DNA of 64,000 nucleotides from an uncultured Sunxiuqinia sp. (GTDB lineage Bacteria > Bacteroidota > Bacteroidia > Bacteroidales > Prolixibacteraceae): NCBI RefSeq assembly GCF_963678245.1, contig NZ_OY782767.1, positions 310,001-374,000 of the forward strand, written 5' to 3'. Below are positions 28,713-39,200 of this stretch, piece after piece; the first letter of the stretch is position 1; each line of letters begins with the position of its first letter. The notes under the pieces were generated by a model, which was given only the letters and a program-made list of their open reading frames with translations, made no database searches and was not told the DNA's origin. Position numbers and translations under genes: made by a program.

Positions 28713-30632
28713 TTACTTTGACATATTATCGATTAGTTCACCTAATTGAATACGGGCATTTGCCCATTTCTCCGGATCAAAATCCCAAACATCAATTACA
28801 CCAATTCCTTCTTTTCCGAATGGTTCATTGATAATTTCATCGACAATTTTATTTGCTTGCTCTTTGTTGCCATTCAATTCACTTATCTTTCGCATGTATT
28901 CATATTCCTGAACTCCATTTCGAAGCATTTTTAACCGAATGGAAGCGCATGGTTCATCTACATTTGGAATAATACCTCCAGAATAGATAAGCATACCGTT
29001 TCCATTTAATTTTTTATAGGGAAAATTGATGTCAGACCCGGAGCTTGCTTTGTACGCGTCTTTCCATGTTTCCGGATCATACCAGGCTCGTTTCCATCCC
29101 GCACCAATGCCCCAACTTAGCCACGAATGCGCATCGTATTTCCAGCAAGCCCAGCTTATTGCCCGGTCGTTTACCAGTGGCATATCAATAAAGGTAGAAC
29201 TTCCAACCCAGCTGTTTACTTCGCTTTCGTAGAGCATTGGACCGTACAACCAATCTCCAATACCTTTCTCCTGATATTCTTTAACTTTTTCGTGATTATA
29301 ATTGATTGTGTGTGATCCCCAATAATCAATAGAGTTACTTACATATTCCATTGCCTCGTCGCTATATGCGCCATCAATTCTGAAATGTGCTTCAGGATAA
29401 TGTTCGTGAAACAGATCACCAAAATACACCATTCGGCTCCATGCTTCCTTAAAATAGGACTCGTCAAGGCCATTTAGATAAATAGTAAGATCTGTTTTTA
29501 GAGGATTAAAAATAGGCTTCAGGTGACTCCGAAATTGTTTTACAGCATCAATATACAATGCAATATTTTCCGGATTTCGTTCAACCTTGGGTTTGCCAAT
29601 ATTGGGCCAACCATCCGTATTATACTTCCCATAAACATCGAAAGGCAATACAAAATTTTCAATTGGTTCGCCATAGCCAGGACCGTATTCATAACCATAT
29701 TTGCTGGTAAAGGCTTCGCCGGTGAAGTATTTTTTTAGTTGATTGTCAAACAAATTCCAATCATAATTTATTTGTTGATTTTTGAGGTTAAGTAAAGGCT
29801 TATAAGTTGGATCCATTACCGAAATCCGATTCCTTTTTAATAACTGGTAGACACCAAGAGCATCTTCGTCATTCATTTGACTCACAAAACCTTCTTGTTG
29901 TAAACTTGCGCCCAGCATATTCTGATTTGATATTTCAAAATCCCAAACACTTAGTTTTATTGGTATTAACTTAATCTCATCATCAACTGTTACATTAATG
30001 GTTGACTGATAAACTCCGGGCTTTGCGTTAATTCGCTCTAAAGGCACGTATTGGTCTATCCAAACAACTAATGATTTCTGGTTTTCAATTCGGTTGTTAA
30101 AATCAGGAATCCACAACGGGTAGGTCCATCTTTGTACTTTTGAAGAATCCATCTGGATGTATTTAAAAGGAATAAGTGCATCGGGATACCATCCTTTCCC
30201 TAACGAAGTTTTAGGATATCCGGTTGAAGGAGTTATAACTTTGACAGACCATTCAAGGAATAGTTCAGGCTCAATATTTAATTTCCCATTTGGACCTTCG
30301 AAATTTGACATTTCAATTTTAATGTTTGACAATGGAAGTTCCTGTTGGTTGGTCAAAATCAATTGAAAGGAAACATATTCTCCTCTTGCTGAATGGATTG
30401 ATACTTTTTCGCCGTCATAAATCCAATTGCTTTTCAATAAATTGTTTTGGGCGTTTTTGTCACTATTAATAAATCGCTGTTCAATAATTTCATTGCTTGT
30501 TGGATCCAGACGAACTGAAGGTGGAAGAATTGATAAACTCCATTTGCTGTCAGTTATACTTTTACTCTTTGGGGTGCAACCGAAAAATAAAGTGCTTGTA
30601 AAAAGCAGGATTAATATGTAAATGGTCTTCAT
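28713..30632 (-). CDS. DUF4091 glycoside-hydrolase-like lipoprotein (GH123-like)
   Basis: A 639-residue lipoprotein. I start at the ATG at 30632 (an in-frame ATG lies 18 bases upstream), where MKTIYILILLFTSTLFFGC is a good lipoprotein signal. The N-terminal 220 residues are beta-rich; the middle resembles a TIM barrel (DVYGKYNTDGWPNIGKPKV, LDESYFKEAWSRM); the C-terminus has the DUF4091 signature (IRLKMLRNGVQEYEYMRKI). DUF4091 proteins are related to GH123 beta-N-acetylgalactosaminidases. Catalytic residues cannot be assigned by eye, so the activity is a family-level guess. It starts 30 bases after the propeller gene in the same operon. Confidence 0.75.
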   Translation of the reverse strand: MKTIYILILLFTSTLFFGCTPKSKSITDSKWSLSILPPSVRLDPTSNEIIEQRFINSDKNAQNNLLKSNWIYDGEKVSIHSARGEYVSFQLILTNQQELPLSNIKIEMSNFEGPNGKLNIEPELFLEWSVKVITPSTGYPKTSLGKGWYPDALIPFKYIQMDSSKVQRWTYPLWIPDFNNRIENQKSLVVWIDQYVPLERINAKPGVYQSTINVTVDDEIKLIPIKLSVWDFEISNQNMLGASLQQEGFVSQMNDEDALGVYQLLKRNRISVMDPTYKPLLNLKNQQINYDWNLFDNQLKKYFTGEAFTSKYGYEYGPGYGEPIENFVLPFDVYGKYNTDGWPNIGKPKVERNPENIALYIDAVKQFRSHLKPIFNPLKTDLTIYLNGLDESYFKEAWSRMVYFGDLFHEHYPEAHFRIDGAYSDEAMEYVSNSIDYWGSHTINYNHEKVKEYQEKGIGDWLYGPMLYESEVNSWVGSSTFIDMPLVNDRAISWACWKYDAHSWLSWGIGAGWKRAWYDPETWKDAYKASSGSDINFPYKKLNGNGMLIYSGGIIPNVDEPCASIRLKMLRNGVQEYEYMRKISELNGNKEQANKIVDEIINEPFGKEGIGVIDVWDFDPEKWANARIQLGELIDNMSK

Positions 30633-30662
30633 AATGTGTTTAATTAGCATCCTGATATGAAT

Positions 30663-31865
30663 TTATTTTACAGTAAAAACGAGTAGGTGACTTAAGGATT
30701 CATCTTCACCCATTACAATATACTTCCCATCTTCTGATGCCGAAATTGTAGCAAGTTGATAACCACGCCAATAAATTCCTTGTTCTATGCCCGGAGCTAC
30801 CATCTCAAATTCTGGATTTCCATAATCTTTAAATCCATTTCTATCGTCGTAACTAAAAAGATGTGCATAGCCTGGTTTCTCCCCGGCAGTGCCATAAATT
30901 TTGCCATCTGCTCCTTCGACTAATCCGGAAATCCCAGGCATCATTATTGGTTTGCCAATATTTTTAATCTGTTTTGTTATCGGATTAAGTTCAAAAAGTT
31001 GCCCATCGGCACGATTCCCTCCGTACACTTTACCTGTTCTTGTTTTAACCCACGATTGAACTTGCCCTAAAGATCTCCTTCCCCAAACTTCTGGCAATTC
31101 CATTTCCAGTTCGTTTAGTGTCTCTGAATTTGGATCGAAGTAAAATAGTTTCCCGAATGGCAAACTTCCGTATACCAAACCCTGATTATCTACTATTAAT
31201 GCATTGCTCAATAAATCTTTTGGTTCCAGAGAAAATTGATTATATAAAGAGCTGACGACGGTCTCTGATAGTGCTAAATCTTTATATATTTTGGTTTGCC
31301 TCGATTCAATTTCGTAAGCAAAAAAGTATCCTGAAGGGTAGCTGATTCCATAGATCTTGCGTTTGTCGTTACTTCCTACAATTGTAAAAATCCCCTCATT
31401 TGCAACGGGAATACCTAAATCTTCTGCGGATAATTGAGAATTATTATCAATTTTTATTTTTAGCAGATGCCCGCCGGATTGGTTTAATTCGTTGGGAATT
31501 GTTCCAGCATATAATTGGCCTTTAGAATCCTTCACAAACCCGCTTCTGATTTTACTTTGGCCTTTAATAACCTCATTCAAATCAAGGAAGTTTGTAAGTT
31601 CTCGCTTTTCCAAAGATGCTAAAAACAAGTATGGGGACATGTTGTCTTCAGCAGTTGTACCTCCAACTACATTTCTATTTATAACAGATAAAGAAGTTAT
31701 GGCATTGCGGTAGATTGGAAGTCTTTTTAGTTCCGTATTCTCCATTGAAACTTCAATAGCAAAACTTCCCACCGGTCTAAAAAAAGTATACTGTGCAAAA
31801 GCACTGCTGTTGCTTTCTAAAAGGAACAGAATTAATAATGTCGAAATATATGCTGTTATTTTCAT
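30663..31865 (-). CDS. Secreted beta-propeller protein
   Basis: A 400-residue exported protein with signal peptide MKITAYISTLLILFLLESNSSAFA. The remainder is repeats of about 50 residues ending in strands such as GKVYGGNRADGQLFELNP and GKIYGTAGEKPGYAHLFSYD, the pattern of a six- or seven-bladed beta-propeller. No lyase or lactonase catalytic residues can be assigned. Its start overlaps the end of the preceding frameshifted propeller gene by one base (TAATG), which indicates translational coupling and a shared role. It may bind or process the glycan targeted by the locus. Confidence 0.7.
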   Translation of the reverse strand: MKITAYISTLLILFLLESNSSAFAQYTFFRPVGSFAIEVSMENTELKRLPIYRNAITSLSVINRNVVGGTTAEDNMSPYLFLASLEKRELTNFLDLNEVIKGQSKIRSGFVKDSKGQLYAGTIPNELNQSGGHLLKIKIDNNSQLSAEDLGIPVANEGIFTIVGSNDKRKIYGISYPSGYFFAYEIESRQTKIYKDLALSETVVSSLYNQFSLEPKDLLSNALIVDNQGLVYGSLPFGKLFYFDPNSETLNELEMELPEVWGRRSLGQVQSWVKTRTGKVYGGNRADGQLFELNPITKQIKNIGKPIMMPGISGLVEGADGKIYGTAGEKPGYAHLFSYDDRNGFKDYGNPEFEMVAPGIEQGIYWRGYQLATISASEDGKYIVMGEDESLSHLLVFTVK

Positions 31866-33129
31866 TAGTGCAATTCTTTTTCTGGATTAAACTTGATTAT
31901 AAATGGTATGGATATGTTATCGTCTAAGGTCGGAAGTGATTCTTTCATTTCTTTTGTTTTAGGAAATTTTTGTCTTCCTGCGTAATAAAGATTTCCATTT
32001 TTGTCTACCACTCCTGATCCAGTAACTTCGCTTACCTCTTCGGTAGAAAACTCCAAAACAATTCTTTTCTCTTTTGTTTTTGGGTCTAACTCCATAAGAA
32101 CGGAGGTATCTTCCTTAATATAGTTTCCGTGCCCGCCAACAAAGTAATATAGCTTGCCATTTTTTCCTAGATTTAGGTTTGGTACATAAGGTTTCCAAAT
32201 GATTGAATCGGCTAGATCATAACATGCGCCAAGATCATCAACAGGCCCAATACCTTTTTTTTGAGGATGAAAAGCCAATACCTTTGCTCCATAGGTGACA
32301 AGGTAAATTGTATTGTTTACTTCATCTTTCGCATAACTTGTAATGCCAGTGATAATGAATGCACCGGGAGTGCCTTCAAATGCAGGAAGGCTTTCCTTTC
32401 CAAAAATTAACTTGTTTGTTACCTTCTCATATTTCACAAGGCGTTGACGCCAATCTACATAATAACAATTTCCCCAATTATCAGTAAAAAGAACTCTCGG
32501 GACGTGCGAACTGGCAAGCCTGCCGTAATCATTTTGTTCATTACTCTTTGGGTCGTAAGTAATAAAATGGGCTTGCGGATAAGTGATCGCATAAAGTTTT
32601 CCTGTCTCAATATCCACATCTACATCTTTTATGCTCTCATATTGCATTGGAACTCCTAGGTTCTTAAGCGAATTGGTTTTGTTATCCCATGACATTAAAA
32701 ATCCACCTGCATAACCACGCGGATGATTCATTAAATATTCTTCTCTCGATTCACCTCCATCTGTTCCGAAATATACTTTCCCTTTTGAGTCAAAAACAAT
32801 CTTAGTATGGATTTTTCCTTGCCATTGATAATCGCGCAAATGTCCCATTTTGTCAATAAATCCCTTCAGTTCTATCTCTTTCGATTGAACATTGTACTCA
32901 TAAAGCCCAACTTTATTTTTGTGATTTGTTACACCCACGTAAACACAATTAGTACGGGATTAAAACCAATACTACCCCAGGTTGAATTTGCGTCAGGGAA
33001 ATCAGGATAATATATAAACTCTATATTCTTTTCTGAAATCGGGTTGGCTTGTGCTTGCGCATGTATTTGCCACAACGGAATCGTCAGAATAAAAAAGCAA
33101 GCAGATAATATGTATGTTTTTATTTTCAT
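31865..33129 (-). pseudogene. Secreted beta-propeller protein gene broken by one frameshift
   Basis: The N-terminal part (ATG 33129, signal peptide MKIKTYILSACFFILTIPLW, then IEFIYYPDFPDANSTWGSIG) is in one frame. The rest, from VGVTNHKNKVGLYEYNVQ through propeller repeats to the stop at 31865, is in the next. The break is near 32950, where GTACTAAT replaces a likely GTAACTAAT; restoring one A gives a continuous protein of about 421 residues. Propeller blades such as GKVYFGTDGGESREEYLM resemble the downstream gene. The remaining frame is long and undamaged, so the mutation is very recent or is a sequencing/assembly error. Confidence 0.75.
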
Positions 33130-34256
33130 ATAATGTATAATATGTATTAAAAAAATATTTATTTTTTCTATATCATTTGGACCTATTTTACCCAAATCTT
33201 ATGTGTTTAAACTAAATAAAGATGTTTAAAGGCTTTTGTCTGAAGTGTTGATTCAGCTAATCCTCTGAGCCAACTATTTCCAATTAACAAAACCAACCAT
33301 GGTAACAGGTTGACATTTTTATTTTTTATTTGAATGTCCAAATTCTGATAATTGTATTTTGTTCATTTAAGTTAAATTTGTTTCGATTATTATATCCTAA
33401 TATACTTGATATCCCTAGTCAAAATATTTCTTTCTGAATGTCCGTTTTCGAGAATAATTGAACTAATTCTATTCATGATTTTGAAATAGCAATTATAATA
33501 TACGTTGAAGTTTAGGTATTTACATGTATCATATTCTTTCGCATTTCGGGATTTAAATCCGAAATGACAGTTAGCGGGCATTCAATTTTTTTTTACTGGG
33601 ATCTTATTTGTTTTTCTCAACGAAGTGAAGATTTAAATTTAAGGAGGGGTTTCAGAGCTGTCCTTAATTTGGGGGAATTAAATTATCTGTTCCATTTTAT
33701 TGGAGATTCAGGCAAATTTTTCATGTTTTCAAAAAACAATCCCTCAATCAAATAATTTATCAGTCTCTGCTCTAGGAAAAGCTTATGTTATACAGGCAAC
33801 GTTGGTAATTGAAACTATTCGTCAAATGGAACAAACAATATTTGAAAGTCAAATCCTTTGGGGGACACTCTGAAAATGCCGTGCGAATACAGATATACTC
33901 CGCAATTGTTGGTGAAGAACTAAAATCAGAGCTTTTAATCTACGAAATTCTATAAATTTTAGACATGTCATTGGTTAAAAAAAGTTGTATATGAATTTGT
34001 TACGAATATGAATTGCAAAGACGTCAAAAAACTAAATTACAAACAACCGAGAGTCCACTATCTTTAAGTAAAGGCTAGCGGTAATTTATATTAATATGAA
34101 AATTAAATAATAGTATATTAATGATACTATGACAATAGATTTCTTTTTACTATAATTGCACTCGATGTGATTTCAATTTAATGTTAGAATCGACCATTAA
34201 TATTAGGGTAAAGCCAATTTTCGTATCTAAATTCACTTTAATTTGAATATCTAAGC
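33130..34256. other. Long gene-poor interval between divergent operons
   Basis: About 1.1 kb without a convincing gene, between the propeller operon (minus) and the sigma/FecR/SusC operon (plus). The open frame 33564-33755 has no recognisable content. Around 33755-33870 a short stretch reads like protein (SALGKAYVIQATLVIETIRQ) but is closed on both sides, so a decayed gene is possible. Promoters of both operons should be here; none matches TAnnTTTG with a proper -33 element by eye. Confidence 0.4.
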
Positions 34257-34854
34257 TTGAATAAACCTAAAAAAGATACAGACTCAGATTTAATAAGAGG
34301 CTTAAAAAAGGATAATCATGATTCTTTTCAAGACTTGTTTGATCATTATAGTAAAATTCTATTTCAGTTTTCTATAAGTTATTTAAAATCAAAGGAATCA
34401 GCAGAAGAGGTTGTTCAAGAGGTTTTTATTAAAATATGGGATAACAGAAAAAAGCTGAAAACCGACACCTCATTTAAGTCATATTTGTTTACAATAGCAT
34501 TGAATTCAATTCGAAACAGTTTAATAGGCAAACAAAACAGACTAAATTAGAACACGACATATTGCATGAGTTTTCAAGTAATAAAAATGAATTTGATGAT
34601 AATCCGGATTATCAGATGCTATTAGATAAACTAGAGGAGTTTATTCAATTAATGCCAGAAAAACGCAAGCAGGTTTTTATTAAAAAGAAAATAGAAGGTA
34701 AGTCTCTAAAGAAATCTCGGAAGAGTTGTCGATTACTACAAAGACGGTTGAATATCATGTAACAGAGGGAATGAAATACTTGAAGAAGAACTTTGAAAAA
34801 TTCAAACTTAATGGTATGTTCTTTTTCTTCCTTATGATTAGAGAGGAATTTTAG
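34257..34854 (+). pseudogene. ECF sigma-70 factor gene with two frameshifts
   Basis: Region 2 is in the first frame (TTG start 34257; DSFQDLFDHYSKILFQFSI, SAEEVVQEVFIKIWDNRKK). Region 4 continues in a second frame (QLMPEKRKQVFIKKKIEGKS) and then a third (EISEELSITTKTVEYHVTEG, stop 34852-34854). Restoring one base near 34543 (AGACTAAA to AGAACTAAA) and one near 34710 (before GAAATCTCGG) gives a normal SusC-linked ECF sigma factor of about 199 residues. It would pair with the FecR anti-sigma gene downstream to induce the SusC/D operon. Two single-base losses in one gene mean decay or assembly error. Confidence 0.82.
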
Positions 34855-35135
34855 TATTTTTTCCGATAACATCTCCTCCCCAATATTATATTCGATTAAG
34901 TCGTCAAATAGCACTACTATTTGTTTTGCTATTGGGTCAGATACCTTCCTCTGTAATCGAAAAACAGAACGATCATTTTTATTTCTTATTAATCTACGAC
35001 AAAAAAGAACTTCGAAAACTAGGGATTTGAAGTGTTAGTGGATATAAAGTGTAAACGAGCGGGAAATACTGTAAAAGTTTATTATTTTACTTGAACAAGA
35101 AAATAAACTATTTAAAGTTTTACAACGAAGAGGAC

Positions 35136-36188
35136 ATGAAGAAGAATATTGATTATGAGGTGCTTGTGAATTTCTCAAAAGGGAAGTATTCGTATAATGA
35201 TTATTTGAAAGTCAAAAATTGGTTTCAACAAATTGAAGAACACGAAGGAGTGAAACAACACCTAATAACACACTGGGACGAATTATCGAGCAATATGGAT
35301 AAAAGGAAGGAGGAATCTTTGCAACATATTTTTGAAAAAATACAACATGGTATTTTACTTGAAGAAAAGAGGGCTTCCAAAAATAATTTCATTTGGAATT
35401 TTTATAGAACTGCTGCTGCGATTCTTTTAATACCGGTTTTAACATTCTCGGTATGGTATTATACAAATTCAATATCATCAAAGTATACTGCCGAGGTTGA
35501 GCACATTGAACAAGCATGGGTCGAAATAAATGCACCTGATGGTGCTAGAGTTCAATTCTCGTTGCCAGATGGATCTTCAGGGTGGCTAAATAGCGGTGCA
35601 AAATTGAGGTATCCTTCAATTTTTAATAGGCATAGAAGGGTTGAATTAACAGGAGAGGCATATTTTGAAGTACGCCATCGGGATAGTACGGAGTTTATAG
35701 TTAGCATTCCTGATATGGATATCAAAGTATTGGGAACAAAGTTTAATGTTTCAGCCTATGCAAGCGATTCCTTTTCCGACGTTGTGCTAAAAGAAGGAAA
35801 AGTAGAAATTAAAGGGAAGGCTGATAGTTTTAATCATAGGCTTATTCCCGGAGAAAAAATAAATTTTAACCGCGAAACCAAGTCATTGAACCTATATAGT
35901 GTTGATGCAAACCGATATACTGCATGGAAAGATGGATATCTGATAATTGAGAATGAAAACTTAGGACAGATTGTTGGACGAATAGAACGCTGGTATAATG
36001 TTGATATAATAATTAAGGATAAAAAATTGATGAATTATAGGTTTAAGGCAACTTTTAAAGATGAACCCTTGGAAGAAGTGCTAAGGCTATTAGCTAAATC
36101 AACTCCTATAAAACACAGAATTCAAGAACGGAAAATGAATTCAAATGGAGTATTACTTAAAAGAGTTGTAACAATAGAATCGAAATAA
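35136..36188 (+). CDS. FecR-family anti-sigma factor
   Basis: A 350-residue protein; a TTG at 35091 in the same frame could add 15 residues, but the ATG at 35136 has AGAGG just upstream. It has a cytoplasmic N-terminus, one membrane segment (AAAILLIPVLTFSVWYY), a periplasmic FecR domain (VEINAPDGARVQFSLPDGS, VELTGEAYFEVRH, DIKVLGTKFNVSAY) and a C-terminal DUF4974 domain (YNVDIIIKDKKL, KDEPLEEVLRLLAKS). It senses substrate-loaded SusC through the latter's N-terminal STN domain and releases the sigma factor. Its own sigma partner is frameshifted in this sequence. Confidence 0.93.
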   Translation: MKKNIDYEVLVNFSKGKYSYNDYLKVKNWFQQIEEHEGVKQHLITHWDELSSNMDKRKEESLQHIFEKIQHGILLEEKRASKNNFIWNFYRTAAAILLIPVLTFSVWYYTNSISSKYTAEVEHIEQAWVEINAPDGARVQFSLPDGSSGWLNSGAKLRYPSIFNRHRRVELTGEAYFEVRHRDSTEFIVSIPDMDIKVLGTKFNVSAYASDSFSDVVLKEGKVEIKGKADSFNHRLIPGEKINFNRETKSLNLYSVDANRYTAWKDGYLIIENENLGQIVGRIERWYNVDIIIKDKKLMNYRFKATFKDEPLEEVLRLLAKSTPIKHRIQERKMNSNGVLLKRVVTIESK

Positions 36189-36195
36189 ACTGCTA

Positions 36196-36223
36196 GCAGG
36201 AAAGTGCTGGAACACTTTCCTGC
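36196..36223 (+). promoter_or_regulatory. Perfect hairpin between fecR and susC
   Basis: GCAGGAAAGTG (36196-36206) pairs perfectly with CACTTTCCTGC (36213-36223), loop CTGGAA, 8 bases after the fecR stop and 55 before susC. It could end the sigma/fecR transcript or set the ratio between it and susC. Confidence 0.6.
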
Positions 36224-36277
36224 ATTATTTGCAGAGCAAGACAATAATTAATTTATTCACTCTTACATGACAAATTT

Positions 36278-39200
36278 ATGAAAAAAATTCGAAATCAATG
36301 GATGCGTAGAATTTCTGTATTTAAGGGAAATTCCGGGCACAAAAAAACTTTAAGAATGGTACGTCTTACAATGTTTTGTTTTTTTATAGGTCTTAGTCAA
36401 ATATTTGCTATTGACTCTTATTCACAAATGACAAAAATGTCATTAAGAGTATCCAATGAACGTCTTGAAAATGTTCTTAGAATGATCGAAGATGATTCAG
36501 ACTTTTTCTTCTTATATAACAAGGACTTAGTTGATGTTGAGCAGAAAGTTAAATTGGAAGTATCAAATAAAACCATTGATAGAATACTTGATGACCTTCT
36601 TGATGGAAAGAAAATTGGTTATGATATCAATAACCGCCAAATAGTGCTTTATAGCCTGCAGGCAAATACAGACATAAGAAATCAGAAGAAAGATATCAAA
36701 GGTAAAGTTACAGATGAGAAGGGAAACACATTGCCTGGGGTGACTATTCTTATTAAAGGGACAAATAAAGGAACTGTAACAAATATAGATGGAGAATTTC
36801 AGATTCAGGCTGAGGCCGATGATATATTGGTTTTCTCTTTTATTGGTTTCAATAAGTTAGAGTTACCTGCGAATTTAAGCGATTTCATGAATGTTGAGTT
36901 GGAAACGAATGTTCAGCAACTTGATGAATTGGTTATTACAGCTCTTGGTATTTCCAGACAGTCCAAGGCACTTCCTTACAACACTCAAACAATTTCAAGT
37001 GATGAACTAGCTGAAGTTCGGGATGCTAACAATGTTATGAATTCCTTGCAAGGTAAAGTTGCCAATGCCCTGATTACTCAAAGTTCATCAGGTGTTGGAG
37101 GAGAGGCTCGAATTGTACTTCGCGGAAACAGTTCTATTAGTGGAAGTAACAGTGCACTCATTGTTGTTGATGGAGTCCCGAATAGTAGAGGTGTAAATAT
37201 TAATCCCGATGATATTGAGTCGATGACCATTCTTAATGGTTCAGCTGCTGCAGCTTTATATGGTAGTGAAGCAGGTAACGGAGTTGTGGTAGTTACCACA
37301 AAAAAGGGAAACAAGGAAGCGGCGTCAATTAGCCTAAATTCGGGTTTGACATTTAATACTGCTTTCTCTTTACCCCAATTCCAAAATGAATATGGACAGG
37401 GTTATAATGGTTCTTTCTTTCCTACTCAGGGGAATAACTGGGGCGAATTAATGACTGGCGAAGAATACACCAATTATTTAGGTGAAGTCAGAAATTATAG
37501 TGCAGAACCTGACAATGTTAAAGATTTTTTTAATACTGGTATAAATGCTAACAATAGCATTAGTATATCTGGTGGTGGAGAGAAGTCTCAGGGGTATATG
37601 TCTTATACAAATAATAAAGTAGAAGGTATTGTCCCCAACAATACAATGCAAAGCCACAATTTCAATTTAAGGTTAACAAATCAACTTACCAAAAAATTAA
37701 GTACCGATGCCAAGGTAACTTATTATACTGCAAATGTTGATGGCATTTTAAGAGCAGGTGAAGGAAATACAGCCGTTTTGGATGCGTATCAAATTCCGCG
37801 AAATGTAAGTATTGAAGACGTAAAAAAGTTTGAGACAGTCGATTCATTTGGTGTATTAGCAGCAGAAACTTATCCTTCTCCTATTGACTCGAGGTATCAA
37901 AACCCATACTGGGTGGCTAATTACGACAAACTTTCAGAAGAAAGAAGCCAAATATTTGGTTATGTTTCTGCACAGTATAAAATAACTGATTGGTTATCGG
38001 TTAAAGGACGTGCAAATATCGATAGAGCAAGTGTTCTACATGAACAAAAAACCAGCGAGGGAACTGTTGGGATGGAGCTTAAATCAGGAGGTTTTTATAA
38101 AAGAACATCTTCTGTTATTACAAATGAATGGTATGATTTTTCTTTTGATGGGAGTAATGATATTAACGAATTGCTAAAAATAGATTACCATTTGGGAGGT
38201 ATTTATCAGGATAAAAAATATTCTGAAAATACCTTAACAGCAAACGGCTTAAATATCAGGAATAAATTTTCTTCAAATTTTGCAACAAATCCAATTCCAA
38301 CTCAAAGTGGTACTCGTATTAAAACTCAATCGTTATACGCACTCGTAAATCTTTCTTACAAAAATTCTTTTTATCTTGATGCAAGTATAAGGGGTGATTG
38401 GGATTCAAGGTTGCCGTCACCACACTCGTATCAATATTTTTCTGTTGGTGGTTCAGCAATTATTTCAGAAATTGTCAAACTTCCTTCAACTATTTCTTTT
38501 TTGAAAGCAACAGCCAGTTATGCTGAAGTAGGGAATGGTGGTCAATTTGGATTGTTGGAGACTACTTATGGCTATTCTGCTGGAACAGCTCATGGGTATA
38601 TATCCAGATCAGGAACATATTCTATTCCTGATTTGAAGCCAGAAATTGTTCAGAGCAAGGAATTTGGATTGGAAGCTAAGTTCTTTGATAATCGACTTTC
38701 TGTGGAGGTTTCCTACTACCAAAACAATTCGAAAAATCAGTTATTATCAATTGGAATGCCTTTCGCGACAGGTTATAGTACGCAATATATTAATGCTGGA
38801 AATATTGAAAACAGAGGATTCGAAATAGTACTTTCTGCTGATGTTATTAAGCGTAGAGAGTTTAATTGGGGCGTTGGTTTTAACGCTGGATTTAATAAGA
38901 ACGAAGTAATTGAATTATCTGAAGGGTTGGATGTTGTTTATCAGGGCTTTGGGGATTGGGGAGGAAGACCTCAGATTGCAGTTGGAGGAAGTTACGGAGA
39001 CTTAGTAGTTAGCAAATGGGCACGAAATGATGACGGACAATTCTTAGTTACCGAGAATGGACTTCCTGTTACATCTGGAGCTGCTGGAGAGCAACCTTCA
39101 CTTATAGGTAACTTTAACCCTGATGCTGTTTTGGGTTTAACAAACACATTTAAATATAACGATATTTCGTTAAGAGTGCTAATTGATGGACGAGTAGGAG

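Noticed and set aside
33564-33755. A 63-codon frame in the gap before the sigma factor gene
   Set aside because: No homology recognised, poor start context and no neighbours on the same transcript.
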